A DNA stretch of 64,000 nt from Takifugu bimaculatus (lineage: Eukaryota > Chordata > Actinopteri > Tetraodontiformes > Tetraodontidae). The position numbers and the translations under genes were made by a program. The DNA is taken from contig CP034990.1 in assembly GCA_004026145.2 (NCBI GenBank), positions 1,668,699 through 1,732,698 on the forward strand, given 5' to 3'. Within the stretch, counting starts at the first letter, position 1; each line of letters starts with the position of its first letter. Under the pieces are notes generated by a model. The model worked only from the letters and a program-made list of their open reading frames with translations. It did not search any database and had not been told where the DNA came from. This document shows, in pieces, positions 21,000 to 34,566 of the stretch.

Positions 21000-23900
21000 T
21001 TTCTCGTTTTTCCTGAACCAACTTGAATGACAAAGGGTTACCTTCCATAGCTCAGTTTTTATGATGAAGATAAAACCAGTGTTATTCACTGATCAGTGTT
21101 TCTACGGCAATCATATGTATTGGATTTAAATCTGTTAAACTATTGAAAAAAGTTATAGAACATTTTAAAATAATAAATAAAAGAAAATAATGAAAATTCC
21201 AAGTATAATGCACACACAGAATCCAAAAGAGACAACATTCACTTTGCCCTGTCCTCTGTCTCCTCTGGCTAGTTTTGCAATAACTTGACATAAGGACAAT
21301 GAAGAGCAGGCCATAAATCTTTATTGAAGCAATTATAGAGCAAATGTTATTTACACTACCTAATTAGGCCTGGGTATATCCATGCTCACAGAAATTAAAG
21401 CTCGGGGGAAGTTAAAACGGACACCAATTAATTTTTGCTGACAGCATCAGCAAAACAGCAAATGGCAACAAAGGGAGTTTCCCCAAGAGGAGGCGATTTT
21501 AGAAAGAAGTGAGAATAACCCAAATAATATAGTCGCAATGTCCTACCATTACCATATAAATAACTTTGAAAGAAATAAGAAACTAATTTGCACAGCTGAA
21601 AAGAAATCAATTACAGCAAACAAACAGGGGAGCCCAATTCCCCTAGTCCTCCAAAAGCACAATTGACGAGGTTATAGTATATTGTAAGGCTTCGCTTCGC
21701 TTTTGGTTGAATATGCATAATGGGCACTGACGGACAGGGAGGGATAACATCGGCTAGTAAATGTCAAGTACACATACAGGACCACACACAGCTTATTAAA
21801 AAGCTGTCAGGAGGAGAGATGAAGCTAACAGGATGTTCCAGACTTGATGAGGATTTATTACCTACTGCCATCTTTACTAAATGGCATTCTTAGACTTGTA
21901 GTCTTAAAATAAATTACTCAGTTGACACGTGCATGTGTGTGTGTCTGTGTGTGTGAGATATTTTAGGTGTTTTGTTGTGCGCACACACACAAAAACACTT
22001 GAGAAGTTTTTATTACTATAAAATTATGGATATTTCACTGAGAATAGAGCTTCTGTTTAATTTTAGCCAAATTAAGTAAAGTAAATGAAGTAAATAGACG
22101 TTGTACTCGATTCTGTTGTCTGTGGACTATCTGCACACTATTAAATCTTTTTCAACTCATATCAAGTTATTTAAACTGATGCAAAAAATATATATACTCT
22201 GAAAATTTCTATTAAGCCTTTTAAAAATTTTCAGCACCCTTAACTTCTCTATGTCATTAGGAAGAAAATTACACATAAATGCTTTCAACAATCCTAGCAG
22301 AGGTGGTTTTTATTTTTATTTTTTAGGTGACAAAGAAATCTTCCTTTCATTGTACATGCAGGGACAAAAAGAGGACATGCACTGGTTATTAATGGGAAGC
22401 ACACACCGCTCACTAACCCTGCAACTCCCGTAAGAACACTTCACATTCTTCGCATAAAAGACACTTTTAAATTTTTTGGATATTAAAATTGCTGCTTTTC
22501 TACCTTTTCATTGGCTTGCTTCTTTATTTATTTTGCTGAACACACTGGGAGCAGTCTTGTGGTGCCATTGGGAAGAGGCAATTTTGTATTTTTCTCCAAG
22601 CAGGCAAGGTCAATTTGCAAAAAACATGAGAGTCGCAACCAGGCTTGACAAGTGTCAGTGGTGATAATAGCCATGCAGAATGGGAGTTTTTAAAGTTACT
22701 GTGATTTATTGAAGAAATTAGGATAGGATGTTGTGCTTTACATAGTTAGAAGTCTTGCTGAGACCTTGGGATGTGTGATTTTAGACGTAACATGCTCCAT
22801 GACTTGCCATTTTTTCTTGAGAAGTAAGTAAGGAAAAAATTAAGGGGAAGTCCTTGATTTATCTTTGCTACCCACATTGTTTTATACTATTTTTCCACCC
22901 TGCAGCAGTTCACCTGTGGGCGGAGCTTCCTGAGGAGCATAGTTGGAGGTACCTGAGCCTGGTAGTCTCCCAATGTAACACGCCTCTCCTCAATGGCAGA
23001 GAAATCTAAATGGAGAGTCCTAGTGAGCCTTAGGATAACCATAGATGTGGAGATTCTTTACACTGTCCTAGACAACTATCAAGAGGATTGAGACAGTTTA
23101 AAGACAAAGGGAGAAAATTATGGATCTCTGGTCCACTGGAGTATTCTCTTTTGCACCACTCAAACAAGGTTAATTAATTGTCCAATCTTTGTAGCTGAAA
23201 ATAAATATCTTCTGGATCCAAGATGGCACCCACACATTCATACTTGATGACCTCTGCTGGAATATCCAACCATCCTCCGATTCCTCCCCATTATCCAATG
23301 ACAATGTAATGTTTGTAATTTAGCCATATTTTGTGGACTGTGCATGCAACAAAGAATCGGGAAGCCTTCAGAAATAGTGTAGAAAATTCCCTCCAACTCC
23401 ATTAATGAGTGGCTGCCAGCGAACCGGTGAGTCTCTGGAGCTGAAATGGAGTCACCCAGCATGCAGACACTCAGGATGATGGTGGGAGGTCAGTGGAAGA
23501 TGTGCACATTGTACCTGACTGAACTCACGTCTGCTAAAATGTCTGGAAATTCCAAGACAACCACTTTGATGGACAACTGAAACGTAGACATTAAGGCAAG
23601 AAATCAAGTAGATCTCACTGGTGATATAGTGAAAAAGAAGATAAGCTGTTTTTTTAGGGATCAACATGATCATGGGTATGTTTGGTACCCTAGGGCACAA
23701 ATGTTCTGGTCCGAGTGAGCATGACCTTCATCTCAGATTCATGAGAAATACCATGTCTGAGTGTCAACAAACACCAAAAGGGACTTAAGGCAAGTAAGAC
23801 CACTGCTGAGAACACTCGAGGAAGCTTGTTGAGGCCTATTGGCGTCTATGGCAGAAGTACATGCAGAGAAAATAGGCTGGAGGAAGCCAAAAAGGGACAT

Positions 23901-24715
23901 ACTCGATATAAAGCATGATCAGCTAGTGTAAATATTGTCATCACATGTTATCAACAGTTCACTCATCCATAGGTCTCCTCCTGCGCTGGGAGAACCATCC
24001 TCGTGGTCCAAACACCCTTGTTTGTGGGCCTTTCCAAAAATATATGGATGGGGTCAATCTCAATGACCATAGCAAGGCAATTAAAGCCCAAAGACATAGA
24101 AACAAGAGGTGGCACATCTGGATGTGGCCATTGAAATTACCTGGAGCCTCTACCTAATGTCTCGGTGAGAGAACATGCATTTCCTCCTCTCCGGATCTTC
24201 TGTAGGTTGTGAGAATTGCTGGCTCTAATCTACAATTACACAAAGAGAATGAGAAACAAGGTACCAAACGTGAGATGCATGAGGTAACAACACAAGTAAA
24301 CAACCTCTGATCACGAACAAAGCACATGAGACAATCTGATAGGGACGGGAGTCAAAGCACACCTTAAAAACACAAAGACGGGGAAGTGGCAACGAGGTGC
24401 AGAAGGAGACAAACAGGAAACAAAAAGGCAAAAGACGATCAGAGCAACAAAATAATGAATTAATAGATTTATGTCACTAAAAGCACCTTTTTCAGAGAAC
24501 AAAGTACCACATTTATACAACTGTGAAGCTCAGTCCAGAGTTTCCATAATTATCACAACCAGAACTTGATCACAGACTAGTTTGTCAAAACACAGACATT
24601 TTAGACTATTGGTTTTAATTAAGCAGACAGCAGACACGAAAAAGGCAGAAAAAATTAAAGGTCAAATTTACAGAAGAGAATAAAAGGAGGCAAGATGTAG
24701 AAAGGAAGGAGCAGT
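21000..24715. other. Gene-free DNA
   Basis: No gene recognised. 21600-21760 has a moderately conserved look (GCTTCGCTTCGCTTTTGG, AATATGCATAAT) but no clear assignment. 22900-24180 reads like old transposon-derived DNA with no identifiable domain. Confidence 0.45.
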
Positions 24716-24716
24716 T

Positions 24717-24970
24717 AAGCTACACACCAGTCAGGTGTAACATAATGACAAGTGACAAGTGATGGAATCTATATTTTCTAAAGGATATGATCTATTTCAG
24801 CAGGATAATGCACTCTAGAACCAAGCAAACATGGTTCAGGAATGGTTTGAGGAACACCATGAGTTGGAAGCGTTGGTGCGGCCTCCCAATTCAATCTATA
24901 TGGATGCGATCGATGGAGAAATCTAATCTATGGGGGTCCCTCCAAACTGCTGCTATCATGTCATTAGCTC
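24717..24970 (+). mobile_element. Tc1/mariner-like element, 3' part
   Basis: The terminus CACACCAGTCAGGTGTAACA is followed by FQQDNAL (the QDNAP-H catalytic-aspartate block of Tc1 transposases) and TWFRNGLRNTM in the next block. The DNA is then collapsed. Only the end of the transposase remains. Confidence 0.6.
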
Positions 24971-24974
24971 AGGG

Positions 24975-25724
24975 TGGTTTTGGCAGCAAAATGAGGACCA
25001 CCGCAATATCAGGTAAGTGGTCATCAAGTCATGATCAGTGTAGACACACAGGAAGGCAGAGAGACAAATAGAAGCAGGAAATATCAAGGTAAAGGGAGGG
25101 ATAATCCAGACAAAAAAAAAATCACATAAATTCATCTAAAGGTGACAACTACCTATAGATAACCAAAATTGAACCGAAATTTTGGACCATTAGGAACTAT
25201 TCCGGTTTCTTCTTGGTCATTCAGCTTTTTTTGCCAACATCTTTAGCAGCATTTAGCCTTTAGAGTCATATGCGAGAAGTTGAGTATGTTCCCATTTAGA
25301 GAAGAACCAGCTCTTTCTTACAGTAACTTTTAGGGTTCAGGGGTTGCATTGCTTACAACATACAATTAGCAAACTGATGATTAGATAATTGGAAGAAATC
25401 GGGAAAATACATTGATTAATTTTACTCTCAACACAGTAATATCTGGAGGGCAATCCTTCCTGATTCCTCATAATGAATCCAGACAAGATTTTATATCTGG
25501 AGGAGGGATTTTCCAGCAGGGCTGGGTGGGAATCAATTTCCCATCTACAGTTCTTGTTTATTTATTTCAAGGACCAAAATACCACACTAAATGACACAAG
25601 ATGGATTTCCTAAAGCAAGCAACAGGATTTTAATTGTGTGAAACCAACAAATAGGAAGACAAAAATAATAATACAAACTTCTGTGCATTCTGGCCAATCT
25701 TCTACATTCGCCCATACAAATGTA

Positions 25725-25766
<42 letters not shown>

Positions 25767-28700
25767 TTACAACCGACCTCTTTACCGTTGCAAGTTGTGA
25801 TTCTAATGTGTATGGATTTAATGTGTTTGCAGGATGCTCATAAAGGCCATGCTTGGTTTATATAGAACAGAGGTCAAATTCCATTTTTTATTAAAGTACA
25901 TGTGTTATGTGCCTGGGCCACGACACACGGGAATAGTGAAACAGTGAATAGTGACTTCTGGTCCTTTTGGGCGGCTCATGAAGCAAATAGGATGATCAGA
26001 GATCCTGGTTGGTACTGAATATAAACCGTATGTATCTATAATATATAATTATGTGGTTGGTCTACTTTAAATGAATGCATTTAAATGATTAATCTTAGAT
26101 TAAACCCCCATGTCTTTACCAGAATTGTGCTGCATGGACAAACCGCTTCTTTTTACTTTATTTAACTTGCAGGTTAAATCTTAACACACTATTTTACATT
26201 TCATCACTGGTGAATATGAACAAGTTTTCAACAGGGTCCAAAAGGTTCATTTTCATGGAAAGATGACAACAAAAGAGGATATTTGTTGATGTGAGGACTT
26301 ATTTCAGACCTGGAATTAACGAAGAAGGTTAGAATGGAACATACGTCCTCACAAAAATAGAAGTTTAAATGTTTGTGATATGTGCATGTTGAGATGGTTT
26401 GTGAACGTCGAGGAGTTGAACCATCCAGAAACAAATCCTACATGGTTCAAGAGACTTATTATACGAGAAGGCCAAGCTAAGTCATCCACTTCAGAGAATC
26501 TACAGGCTACACAGGGACCAGGCGACATGGATACGCCGTTTAGATGAAGGAACCAGCTTCTCATGCATGCCTTATTACCCAAAAGACTTATGTCTGTGGC
26601 AGATAAGTCACCTCTTCCTTCTAGCCTTGCTCCTCTGCGGACACAGATCCCGTAATGATATATTTCACTTCTGGCGATTTCCAGTTTGAAGGGTAGACAT
26701 GTGAAAACAAAAAAAAAAAAAAAAAGGAAATGTGTGCAATATGGGACATCATCTCTGACCCTCATCAAAGAATTCTCTCCTCACATCCTGAGTTAATGTG
26801 ACATAGTACCAACCCCTCATTTTCCTGCAGTCCATCTCTAATGGGATTTGGGTTTTATATTAAGTCCACCTTCCCCTGCCTACCCTCCCCCTGTGCTGAC
26901 ACTGTACTATGAGTGATTTGAATTTAAAAAGTGGCTAAATCCACAGAGCATGCATCAAATAGGATTGTGTGATCCTTTTACTGTTAAACAGGCCCTTCCA
27001 GGTAAGCCTGTCCTGTAAAATGACAAAAGAGGTAAAGGGTGCAGTTATGTAGGGCATTTCTCTTTGAAAGGAGAAATCCCTCTTAGATCATTTTGGACAA
27101 AATTTCACTGAAGATTACACAGAGAGCCCTTTTTTCACTGAACAGTTGTTGATTTTGCCCTCTGCTCTCATAATAATAATAATAAAAGAGATGCTGTTAG
27201 GAGATAGACGATGCACAATGATTAGAGACACCACTGCAGCTATGAAATAGCCAGATGAGAGCACCAGAGGATGCTAATGAGGACTGATGGGGGAATAAGT
27301 TGCTATGCTGTGACATAAATATAGGTCGGAGGTTTTATCGCACAAATGTCAAGTGTTTCGGACAGACAACGCATCAAGTTTACAAAGTGATGAATTCCAA
27401 ACAAAGCAGCTCAAACTCACAACTTGTTTGACCGGAAACAGCCCCCCCAAATGGCACCCGCCATGGCAACTGTGTCCATGTAAACAGCAGCATCACTGGC
27501 TGAGCAAACAACCTCCAGTAAGAAGACTTGTTCTCGTCACACTAGAACCATCAAGGCAGAAACAGAGTAAACAAACCGCTGGCAGAGAGCAACAGACTGA
27601 GTGTAAAGCTCTTCTCACTTTTCATATCTGTACACAACTGAGTGAATATTTGGACCCATCCCAGGGTGTAATTCCTGCCTGGAAGAACGAAAGAAAGCGG
27701 CATGCAACCTGTCGCCATGTGTAAGAGAGATCTTCATTTGTAAAATCCAAAATATTGAGTGTTATTTTTCACACTGTGTCCATGGGAACTGTGTCAGGGT
27801 GACATTTTTATAATGATAACTGGTCAAGTAGAAAATGGAACCATTGATAATCTGCTACAAACATGGTCCAGGAAGCTGTATTTAATGTTCTGGTGTGTTT
27901 CCATGATGAGAGCGGGAGGACAGATGTGAAGCTCAGAGAAAGTCCAATCAGGAAATCTAACTGTCTGTCTCCTCATCAGCATCAGCAGCAGTTTTAGCTC
28001 TTTTATTTCCCATCTTCCCTTTGTGCTCTAATCAAAATCAGACAGGCTCGCCTTCAGCCAATCAGCTAACGCTTTGGTTTAAGGTCTTTCTGCAACACAT
28101 CTCCAGCCTGTCAGCACCTCATCCACGTTCATCTGCAGCCCTGCGTTCGGATGTCATCCTCATCCCCAGTGTACAGATGTGAGTGAGTGTTTTGTCTGAA
28201 GGTTCCAGGTTTATTATCCCTTTTATAACGTACCATACAGAATCTCTAAAGACTGAGATTTAAGACCCAAACATTCTTTACCAGCGATTTGGACCCATAA
28301 TATTCCAAAGGAACTTCAAATCCCTTATGGATTTTAAAGAAATGGAAATAAAGCCATAAAGATCAGGCAACCGGTTCAAGTAACAATGTTTAAAAAAGGA
28401 AGAAAATCACAAAAATACAAAAAACATAAAGTTCCCCAAGACGAACCTGATAGTTTCAGAGGCCTCTCAGTGCCAGACATACGACGCTAGATCGACTCTT
28501 ATGCAGGAAATTACATTTAATGGGGTTTTTTTCGCATTTTAATCTTACAATGACATTCATAAAACACTTTATTTCAAAGTTTTACAGTAGAGTCTGGGCT
28601 AACTACCATTCAAAAATGTGTAAGATGATTCAAACAGTACACAAACCACCACTTTTAGCATCTCCTGGGATGTGAAGGAACCTGAATTCAGGCTGCTGAT

Positions 28701-31300
28701 GCAACTTTATTGTGCAGCCTGATGAACACAGTTCTGTTCTTTTGTGCTCTGTTTTGCATGTAATGGCAGCGGGGTAAATAAATAAATGACCTAGTGCTAA
28801 TTGGTCACAGAGTAGGAAAAGAAAATGTCATCTATTTTACTTAAGCACTGGGTGAGCACAGCAGAAAAATACAGCAGCAAAATCGACTTTTTGTTCGCTC
28901 AAGATGGGTTTTTTTCATCTTATTTAGAGGAGACCCAGCACTTGTTCTGTGAGTGCATTTATTTGAGGACAAATGTAAAGGATCAGGAGTCTCTCCTCAA
29001 GGTGTGTCGAGGGGAGATTGTTGTCTGTTGTGTCTTTGTACTGTCAGCATAGGAAATGGAGTAGAAGAATTGATCCAAGCTCAGTCTGGAACTGCTGCAG
29101 AATCCAGAAACCTGCTTCTCTCTGTCACAAAAGAGTCGAAGGTTTCATTATCAATGTTCATTTCCCTCCCCTTAGCAACGCTGTGAACCTTCCTGATTCC
29201 TGTAAAACACTTTGTAAGTAAAGGAAAAACAGAAAATCAAAGTAAAAACAACAAACCAACACGATCACAAAAAGTGAGTCAGATCTTCTGTCTGCTGTTC
29301 TTGAGTGTGTTGTTTCTACCACACACTCCATTTGTGAGACGGTTCACTCTCCTTTTTATCTCCTCCCTGATGAGAAAAAACCACTTCAGGTGCAAACAGA
29401 CAAGGAGATAAGAGGCAGAAGTGCAGCCATACAAGTACACGCCCAACCATAAAAATTTAATCAAAGGAAAGGGCAACACAAATGATTTCTCCCGTTATGT
29501 TATCTCTGCCCTTAACATATCTGACCTCCACATTACTTTATCATAAATGATTTCTGCCCTTGATGTATTTAGACTCATTCATTCTGTTCTGTTCTTACAT
29601 TTAATGGAGACTCTAAAAATTTACGAGTTAGTGTGAGTGGCTATTTCGTTATTTGGTTTTTTACAGTTAAGCTCCTTTTTTTTTTTTTTTTTACAATGAA
29701 CAACACTGAAGGAGCGGTTTTAGCATGTATACGCTGCCCTGGACAGGGCCTGAGCATATGAGCACCTCAGCACCAGCCTGGTTCAGGATTAGAGGCTGAG
29801 CTACTTCGTTATTTATGTCTTTTGCTGCATCAATTCAAAACATTTTAAAGCAACTGAACAAATAGGATTTCCTTGTCTTCTGGAGTAGGACACTACTGTC
29901 CTCTCTATCAGCTTGAGTGGGTTGTTGATTGTGGCTTTATTATTTGATTTCTGCTATCTGCCTCCTCTTGAGTACGTCCAGTTACTCTTCCTCACATGTC
30001 CAGTTCAGCCTCCAACCAGCTCTCCTCAGTCCATTTGACTCGTGTCTTCCTCGAGGGAACTTTGTTTTGCAAAGAAACAACCAGCATATTTAGCTAGCTT
30101 GTAACATTTATGATGATTCTCACCACTCTCACCTGATTCTATTTCAGTTAAATCTGTTTTGGGTTGTAAATAGATGTTAAATTTACACCATTTCAGGGGG
30201 TTTTGATTTAAGTTGAGGGTAACTCCCCTGCTCCTGTCCTATTTTAGTCTATTACACAAATCTGATGCGACTCCTGTGTGAACAGACTTTATTTAACAAG
30301 AGCTCTGCTCTCTCTAAACAATAAATTTAGTAAAGCTTCCCCAATTCTGTGCGTTAATCCTAATCAACATTAAAGACTATTATCTGACCTATTACCTATA
30401 TTTTTTTCTGCATTTTGCTGGGCAGCCGATTTGAGCTCTTGTGTCACCAGTCCATTGCAACGCTGTTGTTTACAGACAAGCTGCACACCAGCTAATTACC
30501 CTGATGCGAGTGTCTCGCCCTGAAGTAGAAAAGCCCGCCATCCCAGAGGAACGTAGGAGACAGCAGTGCTGCAGAGTGAGGGATGGATGAGAGACAGGAG
30601 GAGGTTTAAGCCCTGCATCCCTGCAGTTATTCATGAAAAGGAAGGTCCTTGGTGGATAAACTGGAAGCGCTCACCAGCAGCAAGACTACAGGAGGCGCAA
30701 TAGCAGGTGACTCACAGAGACGCCGCTGCATCACCTGATACATAAGACAAAGAGACAGAGATCCCACTGTACCCGAAGAGGGTTGTAAGCGCCAGGTGCT
30801 GTTACTGCAGTCATATTACTGGATTATTTAGTGCACGTAAAAGTACTATGCTCAAAATTCAATTTTAGGGTCTCATCGGAATTTGGGCCTCGTCCCGGTT
30901 TACATGGAAGGAAGAAATTAAAATAAACAACAGAAATGTCCTTGTCCCTCAACACTAGGTGGCGATGTACATCTTTTAAGCAGGTTAATAAAGTCACCTT
31001 TTGGGTTGACCTGTTGACATGACAGGATAAATAACTGGATAACTGTTCAGCTTTGTCCATCTCATATGTAATGTAGGCGTTACTTAGTGTGCAAATCAGA
31101 TGGGACCAGTTTTCTTGAGGGGTTGTCCACATGGGCACGCTGGAGAAAATTAATTTTCATTCGCATTATCTGGGTGTCTTCCAGAGATTCCCAATATCAA
31201 TCGGACTATCGCATTTACTTGCACTTCAGTCGTCCAGTTATAGTCAGATTAAGGCAATAATTTTGTTCTTTTCAAGTGTGATGTAAACTATGGCAGACAT
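24975..31300. other. Gene-free unique DNA
   Basis: No gene recognised. It includes a (GT)n array at 25727-25765, a poly-A run near 26711-26726 and a poly-T run near 29676-29692. Blocks at 26890-27340 and 30520-30760 look unique and mildly motif-rich, possible regulatory DNA. A CCAAT box near 28058 and GTGAGTGAG near 28180 do not amount to a gene start I can defend. A CTCF-like CACTAGGTGGCGATG lies at 30953-30967. Confidence 0.55.
25727..25765. repeat. (GT)n microsatellite
   Basis: About 19 uninterrupted GT units. Confidence 0.95.
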
Positions 31301-31302
31301 CG

Positions 31303-31500
31303 TTTGTAGTTGTATATCGGCCCCCTGCAGGGCCACATTCAGAGTTCCTGTACGAGTTCTCTGATTTCTTGTCTGACTTGGTCCTTAGAACAAAGTCATT
31401 ATTATTGGAGACTTTAAGATCCATATAGACGTTGTAAATGACAGCTTTAGAAATGGCCTTATTTCATTACTTGAGTCAGTTGGTTTCCTCTAGCAGACCC
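31303..31500 (+). pseudogene. L2-clade LINE endonuclease fragment
   Basis: The reading VVVYRPPAGPHSEFL, FSDFLSDLVL, then a frame shift into ETLRSI (degraded GDFKIH) and an NDSFRNGL, SLLESVGF continuation is endonuclease-derived. It overlaps in content with 33743-33815, so it is a separate partial copy placed next to chimera B rather than its missing 5' half. Confidence 0.75.
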
Positions 31501-31609
31501 CAGGTTTCGCTCTACAATTGTGTGCGATGGTGGCGCCTGAAGCTACATCAAATGTAAATCTTAAAGCAGTTTTCCAAATAATTACATTTTAAAAGCAGCA
31601 AACAAAAAT

Positions 31610-32240
31610 GCTCCGGAGTCCGACATCGTTTTTGCGTAGCTTACACACCGACTGCTATGTTAATTTTGGTGACCTCCGATTGACGAAGCCGGGTGTCGTT
31701 TGCTCCGACGTGAATAATAACTTTACCAAATTTACGTTTACGTCTCGCCAGGAGCTTTAAATTGGCTTCTATGTCGCCCGCTCTGGCCCCCGGAATGCTC
31801 TTAACTATGGTCGCTGGAGTCGGCTTCACGGAGCGCAAAACAGAGTCGCCAATTACCAGGGTCGGTTTCTCAGCGTGTGTCGCCGAGTGGGGAAAAGCGA
31901 TGAGCCGCGGGAAGCGGGTGGTGGGGCACCGTGGGCCTTTGTTTGGGCTCCGCTTCCTGCGAACCGTCTCCCAGCCGCCCTGGCGAGCCGGCTGCTGCCG
32001 GGGGGCGCTAGCTGAAGCTACGCTAGGCGGCTCCGCAGCAGCTAGCTTCTCCTGGCTACCTGACGCAACTCCAGCTAACTCCAAGCTGCGGAACCGCGTC
32101 TCAAGCTCGCAAGTCTCGCCTCCATAGCCGTAAATAAACTCCACTTTCTGCACCTATTCCCTTCACTAAAGGAGGCAGAGGAGTAACTAAACATTTCACA
32201 CGCTGAACAGACAAAGACACCGGGTGAAACAGACGGCTAG
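31610..32240 (-). pseudogene. L2-clade LINE ORF1, antisense arm of chimera B (partial)
   Basis: An open frame at 32153-31641 encodes a short coiled coil (ETCELETRFRSLELAG), the basic linker RRKRSPNKG and the SGNH esterase-like domain with intact VIGDSVLRS (catalytic-serine block) and HVGANDTR. It is cut off at about 31610, before the C-terminal D-x-x-H-like block, where copy A continues. The upstream zinc-ribbon CxxC part is traceable to about 32215 but in another frame. Relative to copy A this keeps the catalytic residues but lacks the C-terminus. Confidence 0.7.
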
Positions 32241-32684
32241 GCCATGCTAACGCTAATAGTCGGCGAAGCCCTGTATTTGTTTAATATGGGTTGTTTCTCA
32301 CTGTTGTTATCAGGTGATTAGAATGTCCCAAGTGTTCAAATTTTAAGTAAAGTGAATACAACACACCAAGTGTTCAATTTAAAGTAAATTTAATACAACA
32401 GAAACACCGTGCACAGTGCAACCAACGAACGATTGAGAAGACAGGAAGTGACGCAATACGTTACCCCGACTCAATACAGTTGGCCCTCCAACTTTATCTT
32501 AAGTTGGCATTTTAGTCTTTGATCTCCTTTATGTCATTGATGTCAAAATTGCTCTTCATATCAGATCAATGGAATCAAAGGATCAAACCGAACTGGCAGA
32601 TCAAACACATCAGCTCCACCTCATCAGCACACGCCTGAGGAGCTCAACACTCTTGTACCACACTGGTGACCAGCAGACGCATCA
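32241..32684. promoter_or_regulatory. Divergent 5' region of chimera B
   Basis: Counterpart of 1969-2457 in inverted orientation, with the ETS/CRE-like ACAGGAAGTGACGCAAT at 32441-32457 and the two-unit 37/38-bp tandem repeat at about 32323-32400. Function as a bidirectional promoter is inferred. Confidence 0.45.
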
Positions 32685-33538
32685 ATGGCACAGAGAGGAA
32701 CTCAGCAGCTGAAGCAAGAATCATCCATGGAGACTTGGAGGGAAGAGGTCCAGCAGCTCAGAGAAGCCCTGGCTGAGAAGGAGGAGCAGCTCAGCAGGGC
32801 AGTGAAGAGGCGACAAATGAGAACTGTGGCCCATGTGGAGGCCCTGACCCTGCTGAACAGCACACAAGCTGCTCTGAAGGAGAGCGAGCTGAAATGTGCT
32901 TCTCTGGAGGAAACCCTCCACAGCCAGCAGCAGGAGAACGAGGAGACACACAGGAGAGAGCTGATGGAGCAGGAGGAAGGCCTGAATCAGAAGCTCCTTG
33001 TGATCCAGGAGGAATTTGAAAGGAAGCTGCAGGAAGAAAGGCAAAGATCTCATGAAGAGAAAGAGGCCATAGGCAGCAGCTCTTTCTGGAAGAAAAAATG
33101 TTCCAGAAACTTCTTGATGAAGAGAAACAAAAATATGATGAGAAGATCCTGCAAAAGGAAGAGTTGATGAAGCAGCAGCTGGTGGTTAAAGAAGAGAACT
33201 TTAACAGGATGCTGGCTGATGTTCATCAGCGGTGGGAGAGGACCGCTCAGACATGGGTCCAGATGAACGAAGAGCTGGAGCACAAGATCAAGGAGAGCCA
33301 ACGTTTCAGGCAACATGAGGAGGCAAAGACGAAAGAGGAGCTCCAGAGGCTCTCTGAAGCGATCCTCCAACTTGGGGTGAGATGCTTTCGCCTTTGTTCC
33401 TCTTCCAGAAGATTTCAGATGATGTTCAGTGAAATCTAAAACAATCTCTCTTTTCTGCAGCTTCAAGTATCAAAGAAGCAAAAGAAAAAAAGCTTCTGTG
33501 GATGGATCTGGAAAAAGATGAGGTTCTGGAAAAAATGA
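32685..33538 (+). pseudogene. Unrecognised coiled-coil protein, copy B (frameshifted)
   Basis: Exon 1 would be 32685-33376 and exon 2 33461-33538, with the same intron position as copy A (GGG|GTGAG and TTTTCTGCAG|CTT). A one-base deletion near 33070 (GCCATAGGC where copy A has GCCATGAGGC) shifts the frame after about 128 residues, ending soon after. The remainder (33098-33439) is intact in the shifted frame. In the first 128 residues I count five substitutions against copy A, so the duplication is recent. The tail exon encodes KKQKKKSLC-like basic residues and ends in FWKK then stop. See copy A for family discussion. Confidence 0.65.
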
Positions 33539-33559
33539 ATGAAACAACAATTCCAGAGC

Positions 33560-33580
33560 TCCTCCTCCTCCTCCTCCTCC

Positions 33581-33612
<32 letters not shown>

Positions 33613-33625
33613 TTTCTCTACATCC
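33560..33625. repeat. Imperfect (CTC/CTT)n tract
   Basis: A trinucleotide-rich CTC/CTT tract in the 3' UTR of coiled-coil copy B. Copy A has a shorter GAGGAGGAGG/G-run counterpart at 1068-1098. It creates a spurious poly-leucine frame. Confidence 0.85.
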
Positions 33626-34566
33626 TGACCTCCACAGCATCACATCCTGTCTTCAACAGTTTTATTTTACAGTATAATCATTGTTTATGTTCTATGTTTG
33701 GATTTTTGATGTAGAAACAATAAAACTCAAAGTAAACCACCAGATTGTAGATGTTGTAAATGACAAATTTAGAAATGGCTTCATCTCATTCCTTGAGTCA
33801 GTTGGTTTCCTCCAGCAGATAAACCAACCAACTCATGGCTTCAACCACACCCTAGATCTAGTCCTGACTTATGGTGTTGAGGTAGAACATGTGTCAGGGT
33901 TCCCTCAGAACCCACTCCTGTCAGACCATTCTTTGATCACTTTTACATTTATGATTAAGGATTCTTCTATGCTCAGAGCTCAGTCTTACTATAGCAGATG
34001 TCTCTCAGACAATGCTGTAGCTAAGTTTAAGGAAGTGATCCCTGTGCTGATCCCAGGACCACCGTGTGTTTCCCCAGGGATCAATCATTATAATCTTAGC
34101 CCTGCTGAGGTCGACTATTGCTGAAGGTGCAGCAACCTCACTGAGAATCACACTTGATTATGTTGCCCCCCTGAAAAAGAAAATAGTAAATCAGAGGAGG
34201 TGTGGCCCCTGGTATAATTCACACATCAGGACCCTCAAGCAGAAAGTGCGACGGCTAGAAAGGAAGTGGCATTCTTGTAAAATAGACAGCTATCATGTAG
34301 CCTGGAAAGACTGTCTGGTAGTTTATAAAATGTCCCTCCGTAAGGCTAGAACAGCTTATTTTTCTTCTTTAATTAAAGAAAACCAGAACAACCCCAGGTT
34401 TCTTTTCAGCACTGTGGCCAAATTAACCAAGAGTCACAAGTGTTTTAGATCCACGTATCCCTTCTTCCCTTAGTGGTGAAGACTTCATGAGCTTCTTCAC
34501 TGATAAAGTTCTAGCTATCAGAGAAAAGCTAACCAGGCCATCCCAACAACTGGACCATCACCAGAT

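Noticed and set aside
26349..26768. 139-aa minus-strand open frame
   Set aside because: It contains a poly-Phe run from a poly-A tract and has no family motif, splice context or coding-like composition.
33502..33714. Poly-leucine small protein
   Set aside because: It is an out-of-frame reading of the CTC/CTT tract in the 3' UTR of coiled-coil copy B.
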